Shown piece by piece: positions 1 to 5,198 of a stretch of DNA of 5,198 bases (position 1 is the first letter of the stretch; the number at the start of each line of letters is the position of its first letter). The notes beneath the pieces are model-generated. The model worked only from the letters and a program-made list of their open reading frames with translations, was not told the origin of the DNA and ran no database searches. This DNA comes from an uncultured Clostridia bacterium (GTDB lineage: Bacteria; Bacillota_A; Clostridia; Christensenellales; Aristaeellaceae). Position numbers and translations under genes: made by a program. The stretch is taken from NCBI GenBank assembly GCA_945871545.1, contig CAMBWJ010000161.1, positions 1 to 5,198 of the forward strand. Reading direction: 5' to 3'.

Positions 1-28
1 TTCCGTTCGCAAAGATCTTTTTCACCAT
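1..28 (-). CDS. N-terminal fragment of an unidentified gene downstream of xylB
   Basis: Only the first nine codons are visible, reading MVKKIFANG before the window ends, so the product cannot be named. The reading starts 34 bp after the xylB stop with no terminator between them, so it is probably cotranscribed with xylB and may belong to the same sugar pathway (inference from position only). A purine-rich stretch with GAGAGG (32-37) and a second GGAGAGGAG (42-50) precede it. The ATG at 28 lies only 3 bases after GAGAGG. The adjacent GTG at 25, which would give MKKIFANG, has a more usual spacing, so the start could be either codon. That a gene begins here is well supported by the Shine-Dalgarno region and the Lys-rich N-terminus. 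Confidence 0.6.
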
Positions 29-62
29 GTTCCTCTCTCAGCTCCTCTCCTGTGTGTCGTTT

Positions 63-1562
63 TCATCGGCCAGCCATCTTCATAAACAGGCCGCTGTTTG
101 CCCGATAGGCCTCCCGGTAGAGCGCGTAATTCTCCCGGTAGACGCTGTAATTCGCCGGATCCGGCTCCGTGGGCGTGGGGTTGTACTTCACCACCGCGCC
201 GCAGGCCTCGGCCAGATCGGCGTATTCTCCCGCCGCGACCTGCGCGCACAGCACAGCGCCCATCGCGGCCTGCTCCCCGGTCTCCGCCAGGTACATCGGC
301 ATCTCGAACACGTCCGCCACGATCTGCCGCCAGAGGGTGCTGCGCGCGCCGCCGCCGGAGAGCAGCGTGTGCGCCACGGGCAGGCCCAGTCCGCGCACGA
401 TCTCCAGGCAGTCCTTCAGCGAATAGGCCACGCCCTCCAGCACCGCGCGCGCCATGGCATTGCGGTCGTGTCGGAGGGTCAGCCCGATGAACGCGCCGCG
501 GGCATTCTCATTCATGTGGGGCGTGCGCTCGCCGGTGAGATAGGGCAGGAAGATCAGGCCGCTGCAGCCCGGAGCAACCTGCGCTGCGCCGTCGTGCATG
601 GAGCGATAGTCGTCGCTTGCGCACACGCTGCCGTTGAACCAGTTGGCGGCAAGGCAGGCGTTGAGCACCGCGCCCATGACGTACCAGCTGTCCGCCAGGG
701 CGTGGCAGAAGGTGTGGGTGCGCAGCAGCGGATCGTAGAGCGGCCTGTCCGCCGCGACGAACACCTGACCCGAGGTCCCCAGGTTGACGCAGGAGCTGCC
801 CGGCAGCAGCAGACCGTTCCCCACCGCCTGCATGGGCTGATCTCCGCCGCCGAAGGACACCAGCGTGCCCTCCGCAAGCCCAGTCTCCGCAGCGGCGCGC
901 CGCGTGACCCTGCCTGCGGCCTCGTAAGGATGGTGGCGGCAGTCCGGCAGCAGCGATTTATCAATTCCCAACTTACGGATCAGCTCTTCGCTCCAGCACA
1001 TGTGCACGTTGTCGAACATCAGCGTGCTGCATGCATCCGTCGGCTCGGTGCCGAACTCGCCGCAGAGCCGGTAGCGCAGGTAATCCTTCGGTAGCAGCGC
1101 ATGGCGCGCGCGATCGTAGATCTCCGGGCGGTTCTCCTTCACCCACATCAGCGACAGCGACTGAAAGCCGGAATGCACCTGATTCTGCACCCAGCTGCCC
1201 AGCCTCTCCACGCCGACGCGGGAAATGATCTCTTGCTTCTGCTTTGCCGCGCGGCCGTCGCAGTGAATGATCGCCGGACAGAGCACTTTTCCATCCCCGT
1301 CCAGCAGTACCAGGCCGTGCATCTGGCCGGAGAATCCCACGCAGCGGATGTCGGATGGTCTGAGCGCCGCCTTGCCCAGCGCGTCGCCGATGGCGAGGCA
1401 CATGGCGCGGTACCACGCCTCGGGGTCCTGCTCCGCGTAGTTCGGGGCAGGCGAATTCAGCGGATACTCCCGGTATCCGATTCCCGCAATTCGGCCATCC
1501 GAATCCGCAATCACTGCCTTCAGACCCGTCGTTCCAAGGTCGATCCCCAGATCATAGGCCAT
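63..1562 (-). CDS. xylB: Xylulokinase-type FGGY family carbohydrate kinase
   Basis: This 499-residue cytoplasmic protein should phosphorylate D-xylulose with ATP to D-xylulose 5-phosphate, feeding the pentose phosphate pathway. The length is typical of xylulokinases (E. coli XylB is about 484 residues). Visible signatures are the N-terminal ATPase fold strand GIDLGTTG (residues 6-13), GQMHG at 79-83 matching the Met-His pair of XylB, DGR at 102-104, LLPKDYLR at 157-163, GGGD ending at D241 matching the catalytic Asp of XylB, LGTSG at 261-265, FLPYLTGERTPH at 338-349, and the nucleotide-binding GGGAR at 403-407. Unusual points are HCDGR where E. coli has WNDGR, and GFQSLSLMW (132-140) where the family signature carries a conserved Pro-Lys. 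These place it in a divergent branch, and another ketose substrate (ribulose, L-xylulose) is possible. The start at 1562 is chosen because GGAGGTG lies 5 bases upstream. A promoter at 1602-1631 drives it separately from oppA. Family assignment is firm; substrate is moderate. Confidence 0.9.
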   Translation of the reverse strand: MAYDLGIDLGTTGLKAVIADSDGRIAGIGYREYPLNSPAPNYAEQDPEAWYRAMCLAIGDALGKAALRPSDIRCVGFSGQMHGLVLLDGDGKVLCPAIIHCDGRAAKQKQEIISRVGVERLGSWVQNQVHSGFQSLSLMWVKENRPEIYDRARHALLPKDYLRYRLCGEFGTEPTDACSTLMFDNVHMCWSEELIRKLGIDKSLLPDCRHHPYEAAGRVTRRAAAETGLAEGTLVSFGGGDQPMQAVGNGLLLPGSSCVNLGTSGQVFVAADRPLYDPLLRTHTFCHALADSWYVMGAVLNACLAANWFNGSVCASDDYRSMHDGAAQVAPGCSGLIFLPYLTGERTPHMNENARGAFIGLTLRHDRNAMARAVLEGVAYSLKDCLEIVRGLGLPVAHTLLSGGGARSTLWRQIVADVFEMPMYLAETGEQAAMGAVLCAQVAAGEYADLAEACGAVVKYNPTPTEPDPANYSVYRENYALYREAYRANSGLFMKMAGR

Positions 1563-1567
1563 CCTGC

Positions 1568-1574
1568 CACCTCC
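1568..1574 (-). promoter_or_regulatory. Ribosome binding site of xylB
   Basis: GGAGGTG, close to the ideal anti-16S complement, ends 5 bases before the ATG at 1562. It decides the start: the in-frame ATG at 1577 overlaps this site and has no Shine-Dalgarno of its own, and FGGY kinases usually begin a few residues before the GIDLGTTG strand. Confidence 0.85.
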
Positions 1575-1601
1575 CATGTTGCTTCATGCTCACTTTACCA
1601 T

Positions 1602-1631
1602 ATTTTATCAAAACATGCAGGAGCATGTCAA
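1602..1631 (-). promoter_or_regulatory. Sigma-70/SigA-type promoter of xylB
   Basis: On the minus strand a perfect -35 box TTGACA (1626-1631) is followed after 18 bases by TAAAAT (1602-1607), five of six matches to the -10 consensus. Transcription would start near 1595, giving a leader of about 33 bases that includes the GGAGGTG site. The segment is AT-rich compared with the GC-rich flanking genes and lies just past the terminator of the upstream gene, as expected for a new transcription unit. The 18-base spacer is filled by an inverted repeat (1613-1628), which suggests repression. Confidence 0.75.
1613..1628. promoter_or_regulatory. Inverted repeat in the xylB promoter spacer, candidate operator
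   Basis: ACATGC-AGGA-GCATGT is a perfect 6+6 bp inverted repeat with a 4-base centre. It lies between the -35 and -10 boxes and overlaps the -35 box by three bases, a place where a bound repressor would block RNA polymerase. Because it is upstream of the expected transcription start it should act as DNA, not as an RNA hairpin. Its core ATGC-N4-GCAT recurs upstream of oppA at 3566-3577 in the same register relative to the -10 box. The regulator is unknown; no regulator gene is in the window. Confidence 0.5.
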
Positions 1632-1654
1632 TGCCGGGATTCCATATCACACAA

Positions 1655-1705
1655 AAACAATTGGACACACCATCCGCGGTTTCGCAGATGATGTGTCCAT
1701 TGTTT
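1655..1705 (-). terminator. Rho-independent terminator after oppA
   Basis: On the minus strand GGACACATCATC (1687-1698) pairs with GATGGTGTGTCC (1663-1674) over 12 bp with one G-U wobble. The 12 bases between them fold further as TGCG/CGCG around an AAAC loop, giving 16 continuous pairs. Seven more pairs at the base (AAACAAT with ATTGTTT) are reached past one bulged A. The 3' arm runs into TTGTTTTTGTG, the expected U-tract. It sits about 60 bases after the oppA stop and before the xylB promoter, so it ends the transporter transcript. The opposite strand also has a T-rich exit (1700-1705), but no plus-strand gene would need it. Confidence 0.85.
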
Positions 1706-1713
1706 ATCTCAGG

Positions 1714-1742
1714 CTGCCGTCAGCGCAGCTGCGCTGCAGCAG
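1714..1742 (-). repeat. Hairpin with a 16-bp perfect palindrome downstream of oppA
   Basis: CAGCGCAGCTGCGCTG (1721-1736) is a perfect palindrome. As RNA it can form a 6-bp stem with an AGCT loop, extended past a small internal loop by CTGC/GCAG (1739-1742 with 1714-1717). It begins 21 bases after the oppA stop codon and precedes the true terminator. It has no U-tract, so it is not a terminator itself; it could protect the 3' end of the mRNA, or simply be a chance structure in GC-rich DNA. Confidence 0.4.
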
Positions 1743-1763
1743 TCAACCCACTCGCCGGATTTC

Positions 1764-3524
1764 TTATTCGGCGTAGGTGCAGTTCATGAAGTACTTGTAG
1801 CCCAGCGGGTTGGAGAAGAAGCCTTCCACGTTCTCATCCAGCATGTAGATGTCGGTGTAGAAGTACAGGGGGGTGATGCAGCCGGTGGACATGAGCAGGT
1901 CCTCGGCTCTGTGCATCAGCTCATAGCGGGTCTCGGTATCGGTGCAGGTCTTGACCAGGCCGATGAGCACATCGTAGGTCTCGGCCCAAGTGCCGTTCTC
2001 AACCTTGACGTCGTAGCCCAGGTCGGTCAGGTCCAGGTTGTACATGGCGATGTCCGCATGCGCATCCTTGCCGAACTGCACGTCGTTGTTGCCGGAAGCG
2101 GTGATCCACATATCCAGGAAGGAGATGGGATCGTTGTAGTCGGCCAGCCAGCCGTTGCGGGCGATGGTGTAGCCGCCGTCCTTACGGGTGTTCAGGAAGG
2201 TGTTCCACTCCTGGTTGACCAGGTTCACGGTGATGCCCACGGAAGCCCACACGCCCTGCAGGTACTCGCCGATGGCCTTGTGGCCCTCAGAGGTGTTGTA
2301 CAGGTACTCCATGGTGGGAGCGTTGGTGAAGGTGTAGGTGGCCTCGTCATAGTCGTAGTACTTCTTCAGGATCTCAATGGCCTCGTCCCAGTTGTCGATG
2401 TAGGCATCGGCGGAGACGTCATAGTAGCCAGCATAGTCCTCGGAATCGCCGGCGTTCATGTAGAACTCGGAGCCGTCGGCGTCGGTCATGCCCATGGGAA
2501 CGAAGCCCGGAGCGGGAACCTGGCCAGCCTGGCCGATCTCCTCGACGATGTAGTTGCGGTCCAGCAGCAGGCTCATGGCCTTGCGGATCTCAACGTTGGC
2601 AGCCTCTGCCTCAGCGCCGGTCAGCTCGCTGTCGGCGGGCAGCAGGTTCTGGTTGATGTTCCAGCACACATAGTAGGTGCCGATCTGGCCGGCGACGAAG
2701 TACTCGGTGGGGTACTCGCTCTCCAGACGCTTGATCTCAGCGGTGGGAACGTCGTCAATCAGCTGCCAGGTGCGGTTTTCGAAGTTGGACAGCATGTTGT
2801 TGGCGTCGTCGGAGAGATAGAACTCGATGGTGTCCATCAGGATGGAGTCCGCATCGATGTAGTTGGGGTTCTTGGTCAGCGTGATCTTGCTGTTGTGCTC
2901 CCAGCCGGTGATGGTGTACGGGCCGTTGCACACGTAGGTGGAGGGATCGGTGGCCCAGGCTTCGTTGGACACAACGTCCTCGCGGACCGGATAGTATGCC
3001 GGGAAGGCCATCAGCTCGTTCCAGTAGGCAACGGCGTTGTTCAGGGTCACTTCCAGGGTCTTGTCGTCGGTGGCGGTGACAGCCAGCTCATCCGGATAGC
3101 CCTTGACAACCTCGAACATGTAGCCGTAGTCGGCGGCCAGCTCGGTGGAGGCAGCGCGCTTCCAGGCGAACTCGTAGTCGCCGGCGGTGACTGCCTGGCC
3201 GTCGGACCAGGTCAGGCCATCGCGCAGGGTGTAGGTGTAGGTCACGGTGCCATCCTCGTTGGCAACGCCCTCGGTCAGCTCTTCGGCAGCGTCGGCAACG
3301 ATGACCAGGTTGCCCTCTTCGTTCTGGGCCCACTTGGACAGGCCGGAGAACAGGTGCGCGGTCAGGGTCGCGCCATCGACTGCGGAGTTCAGCGCGGGAT
3401 CGATGGTGTCGGGTTCAGAGGCGATGCAGACAGCGATGGAAGTGGCGGTTTCTTCTGCCAGCGAGATCGCGGAGCAGGAGAGAACCATGGCCAGAACCAG
3501 CATGAGAGCAACGAACTTCTTCAT
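1764..3524 (-). CDS. oppA: Oligopeptide-type ABC transporter substrate-binding protein (family 5, OppA-like)
   Basis: This 586-residue exported protein captures the ligand outside the membrane and delivers it to the importer energised by the OppD/OppF pair encoded upstream. Residues 1-23 are a signal peptide: MKK, a hydrophobic core, then a likely signal peptidase I site S-L-A before E24. Cys17 in VLSC is a poor lipobox, so lipid anchoring is uncertain. The family-5 pattern follows: SEPDTIDPALN (36-46), LRDGLTWSDGQ (100-110), PAYYPVRED (175-183), CNGPYTITGWEHNSKITLTKNPNY (199-222), and ARNGWLADYNDPISFLD (455-471). The last block aligns with the E. coli OppA segment ARAGWCADYNE, preserving Arg, Trp and the Asp that binds the peptide amino end (R456, W459, D462). 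Length is normal for OppA. The start at 3524 has AAGGGGGA 7 bases upstream and directly precedes the signal peptide. It lies 213 bp after oppF, with its own candidate promoter, and ends in a terminator at 1655-1705. Peptide ligands are most likely; oligosaccharides are the alternative. Confidence 0.92.
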   Translation of the reverse strand: MKKFVALMLVLAMVLSCSAISLAEETATSIAVCIASEPDTIDPALNSAVDGATLTAHLFSGLSKWAQNEEGNLVIVADAAEELTEGVANEDGTVTYTYTLRDGLTWSDGQAVTAGDYEFAWKRAASTELAADYGYMFEVVKGYPDELAVTATDDKTLEVTLNNAVAYWNELMAFPAYYPVREDVVSNEAWATDPSTYVCNGPYTITGWEHNSKITLTKNPNYIDADSILMDTIEFYLSDDANNMLSNFENRTWQLIDDVPTAEIKRLESEYPTEYFVAGQIGTYYVCWNINQNLLPADSELTGAEAEAANVEIRKAMSLLLDRNYIVEEIGQAGQVPAPGFVPMGMTDADGSEFYMNAGDSEDYAGYYDVSADAYIDNWDEAIEILKKYYDYDEATYTFTNAPTMEYLYNTSEGHKAIGEYLQGVWASVGITVNLVNQEWNTFLNTRKDGGYTIARNGWLADYNDPISFLDMWITASGNNDVQFGKDAHADIAMYNLDLTDLGYDVKVENGTWAETYDVLIGLVKTCTDTETRYELMHRAEDLLMSTGCITPLYFYTDIYMLDENVEGFFSNPLGYKYFMNCTYAE

Positions 3525-3531
3525 GATGAGT

Positions 3532-3539
3532 TCCCCCTT
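3532..3539 (-). promoter_or_regulatory. Ribosome binding site of oppA
   Basis: AAGGGGGA ends 7 bases before the ATG at 3524. It supports that start over the in-frame ATG at 3581, which would add 19 residues (including KNKYFYYQK) ahead of a complete signal peptide. Confidence 0.75.
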
Positions 3540-3552
3540 CTGATAATAGAAG

Positions 3553-3581
3553 TATTTATTCTTTGATGCGCTTGCATCCAA
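3553..3581 (-). promoter_or_regulatory. Candidate promoter of oppA
   Basis: TTGGAT (3576-3581; TTG conserved) is followed after 17 bases by TAAATA (3553-3558) inside an AT-rich patch (3541-3563) that stands out from its GC-rich surroundings. Transcription would start near 3546 and leave a short leader containing the Shine-Dalgarno site. The -10 match is weak on its own (three of six). The call gains support from the xylB promoter, which shares TTG, an ATGC-N4-GCAT spacer repeat and a TAAA-type -10 in the same arrangement. oppA could also be reached by readthrough from oppF. Confidence 0.4.
3565..3578. promoter_or_regulatory. Inverted repeat in the oppA promoter spacer, candidate operator
   Basis: GATGC-GCTT-GCATC is a perfect 5+5 bp inverted repeat with a 4-base centre, lying between the proposed -35 and -10 boxes. 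Its core ATGC-N4-GCAT starts 13 bases from the start of the -10 box, the same offset as in the xylB promoter (1615 versus 1602; 3566 versus 3553). No other copy of this core was found by scanning the window. Confidence 0.4.
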
Positions 3582-3604
3582 GAAGCACGATTGGGCGATC
3601 CGGC

Positions 3605-3631
3605 GGTCAGGCCCCTTTGGATGGGCCTACC
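3605..3631 (-). repeat. Hairpin in the oppF-oppA gap
   Basis: On the minus strand GGT-AGGCCC pairs with GGGCCT-ACC (one bulged G) around an 8-base loop. No U-tract follows. It lies next to the hairpin at 3634-3664, and together they form a structured segment that could stall 3' exonucleases or attenuate transcription between the ATPase genes and oppA. Function is inference. Confidence 0.4.
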
Positions 3632-3633
3632 CT

Positions 3634-3664
3634 CCCCCGTCAACGGGTTAACCGTTGACAGGGA
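3634..3664 (-). repeat. Strong hairpin in the oppF-oppA gap
   Basis: GTCAACGG and CCGTTGAC (3652-3659 with 3639-3646) pair perfectly around a 5-base loop. On the minus strand the stem extends by UCCCU against GGGGG to about 13 bp including two G-U wobbles. The minus-strand exit is GGGAGGGTAGG, not U-rich, so it is not a classical terminator in the direction of the genes. The two wobble pairs exist only in minus-strand RNA; on the plus strand they become C-A mismatches, which fits a structure acting in the oppDF-oppA transcript. Confidence 0.5.
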
Positions 3665-3715
3665 CTTTTTCATGAGGCTTGCCGAATGAAAAACGGATCG
3701 CGTTGCGGCGTTTGG

Positions 3716-3736
3716 GCCGGGAAGCGTACGCCCGGC
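3716..3736 (-). repeat. Hairpin immediately after the oppF stop
   Basis: GCCGGG (3731-3736) pairs with CCCGGC (3716-3721) over 6 bp around a 9-base loop, starting one base past the oppF stop codon. No U-tract follows within 20 bases; the nearest run of T is at 3689-3693. It may act with the two following hairpins to shield the 3' end of an oppDF message, or be weak. Confidence 0.3.
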
Positions 3737-3737
3737 G

Positions 3738-4716
3738 TCAGTTGATCTCCTTCACCCGGTGGCAGGCAACGAAGTGGCCCGGCGCGACCTCCTCAAAGGG
3801 CGGCATGGACTGGGCGCAGGCCTCGGTGGCGTAGCGGCAGCGGGTGCGGAAGGGGCAGCCGGAGGGCGCGTTCAGCGGGCTGGGAATGTCGCCGGTGAGG
3901 GCGATGCGCTGGTTGGCGCGGGCGATCTTGGGATCCGGCACCGGCACTGCGGACAGCAGCGACTGGCTGTACGGATGCAGCGGGTGGTTGTAGATCTCGT
4001 TGGCCTCGGCCAGCTCCACCATCTTGCCCAGGTACATCACGGCGATGCGGTCGGAGATGTGGCGCACCACCAGCAGATCGTGGGCGATGAACAGGTAGGT
4101 CAGGCCCAGTTTCTCCTGGAGGTCGTCAAACATGTTGATGACCTGCGCCTGAATGGACACGTCCAGTGCGGACACGGGCTCGTCGCAGACGATGAACTCT
4201 GGGTTCACCGCCAGTGCGCGGGCGATGCCGATGCGCTGGCGCTGGCCGCCGGAAAACTCGTGGGCGTAGCGGGAGGCGTGCTCGCTGTTCAGGCCGACGT
4301 GGCCCATCAGCTCCAGGATGCGCTCCTGGCGCTCCTGCTTGCTGGAATAGAGCTTGTGCACGTCCAGCGGCTCGCCGACGATGTCGGAGACCGTCATGCG
4401 GGGGTTCAGCGAGGAGTAGGGATCCTGAAAGACCATGGTGGCCTTCTTGCGGAACTCCTGAATGTCCTGTTTGGTCTTGATGGGCTTGCCGTCGAAGATC
4501 ACCTCTCCGGCGGTGGGCTTGTACAGGTGCAGGATGGTGCGGCCCACGGTGGTCTTGCCGCAGCCGGACTCGCCCACCAGGCCCAGCGTCTCGCCCTTGT
4601 TGATGGTGAAGGAGACGTCGTCCACGGCCTTGAGGGGCTTGGAGCGGAAGAAGCCCATGTTGATGTCGAAGTATTCCTTGAGGTTCTTGACCTCAACCAG
4701 CGGACGGTTCTTGTTT

Positions 4717-4724
<8 letters not shown>
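3738..4724 (-). CDS. oppF: Oligopeptide/dipeptide ABC transporter ATP-binding protein, OppF/DppF type
   Basis: This 328-residue ATPase is one of the two nucleotide-binding subunits of the importer on the inner face of the membrane. All catalytic motifs are intact: Walker A GESGCGKT (51-58), Q-loop Q100 in [13 protein letters not shown], signature SGGQR (158-162), Walker B FIVCDEP with D181 and catalytic E182, D-loop SALD, and H-loop H215. The C-terminal oligo_HPY region (about 245-325) carries four cysteines, C290-x5-C296-x6-C303-x17-C321, the pattern that holds a 4Fe-4S cluster in DppD of Thermoanaerobacter. The N-terminal stretch [23 protein letters not shown] is typical of the OppF/DppF subfamily. 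The start at 4724 follows AAGGGGGTG by 6 bases; an ATG at 4757 would add an unrelated 11-residue leader inside oppD. The first 8 bases overlap the end of oppD, implying translational coupling. oppA follows after 213 bp with hairpins between. Ligand class cannot be read from the ATPase alone. Confidence 0.95.

Positions 4725-5198
<474 letters not shown>

Noticed and set aside
1576..1789. Small plus-strand open frames across the oppA-xylB gap (66 and 67 codons)
   Set aside because: They cross the xylB promoter, the terminator hairpin and the end of oppA, lack ribosome sites, and show no protein-like composition.
3543..3548. TATTAT on the minus strand as a -10 box for oppA
   Set aside because: It matches five of six consensus bases but lies so close to the ribosome site that the transcript would begin within or beside AAGGGGGA, and no -35-like hexamer is at the right distance.
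1911..3566. Long open frame on the plus strand opposite oppA (551 codons)
   Set aside because: It mirrors oppA almost exactly, is full of Val/Gly/His repeats with no recognisable domain, and is a by-product of the codon bias of the GC-rich minus-strand gene. The same applies to plus-strand frames opposite xylB (27-1094) and oppF (3759-4748).
3565..3578. CcpA cre site at the oppA promoter
   Set aside because: TGCAAGCGCATCA resembles the cre consensus at first sight, but the right half fails at several positions and the xylB copy of the repeat does not resemble cre at all.
3634..3670. Hairpin followed by CTTTTT on the plus strand, resembling a plus-strand terminator
   Set aside because: No plus-strand gene lies upstream to be terminated. 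On the plus strand the stem has C-A mismatches, and the T-run is separated from the stem.

Overview
The window shows a GC-rich bacterial chromosome segment in which every supported gene lies on the minus strand, so it reads from right to left. The Bacillota-type Shine-Dalgarno sites (GGAGGTG, AAGGGGG), the OppA-style signal peptide ending in SLAEE, and the clostridial look of the xylulokinase suggest a gut-type Clostridia-class organism. That placement is inference; no rRNA or marker gene is present.

From right to left the window holds: the C-terminal part of an OppD/DppD-type ABC ATPase (edge to 4717); a complete OppF/DppF-type ATPase that overlaps it by 8 bp (4724-3738); a 213-bp gap with three hairpins, an AT-rich promoter-like segment and a small inverted repeat; a complete family-5 (OppA-like) substrate-binding protein (3524-1764); a gap with a hairpin, a strong rho-independent terminator and a near-consensus promoter; a complete xylulokinase-type FGGY sugar kinase (1562-63); and the first nine codons of another gene that probably continues the xylB transcript (28 to the edge).

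The transporter genes form the ATPase and binding-protein end of an oligopeptide-type importer. The two permease genes would be expected upstream, outside the window. The binding protein keeps the residues that E. coli OppA uses to hold a peptide (R456, W459, D462 here), which favours peptides as the ligand, although family-5 proteins in other bacteria also bind oligosaccharides. A terminator and a fresh promoter separate xylB from the transporter, so it is a distinct transcription unit.

The most interesting observation concerns regulation. The interrupted palindrome ATGC-N4-GCAT occurs only twice in the window by eye. Both copies sit in the -35/-10 spacer, one upstream of xylB and one upstream of oppA, at exactly the same distance from the proposed -10 box. 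This suggests one repressor may control both units. The rest looks like ordinary transport and sugar metabolism; I see no mobile element, CRISPR array, RNA gene or evident novel system.
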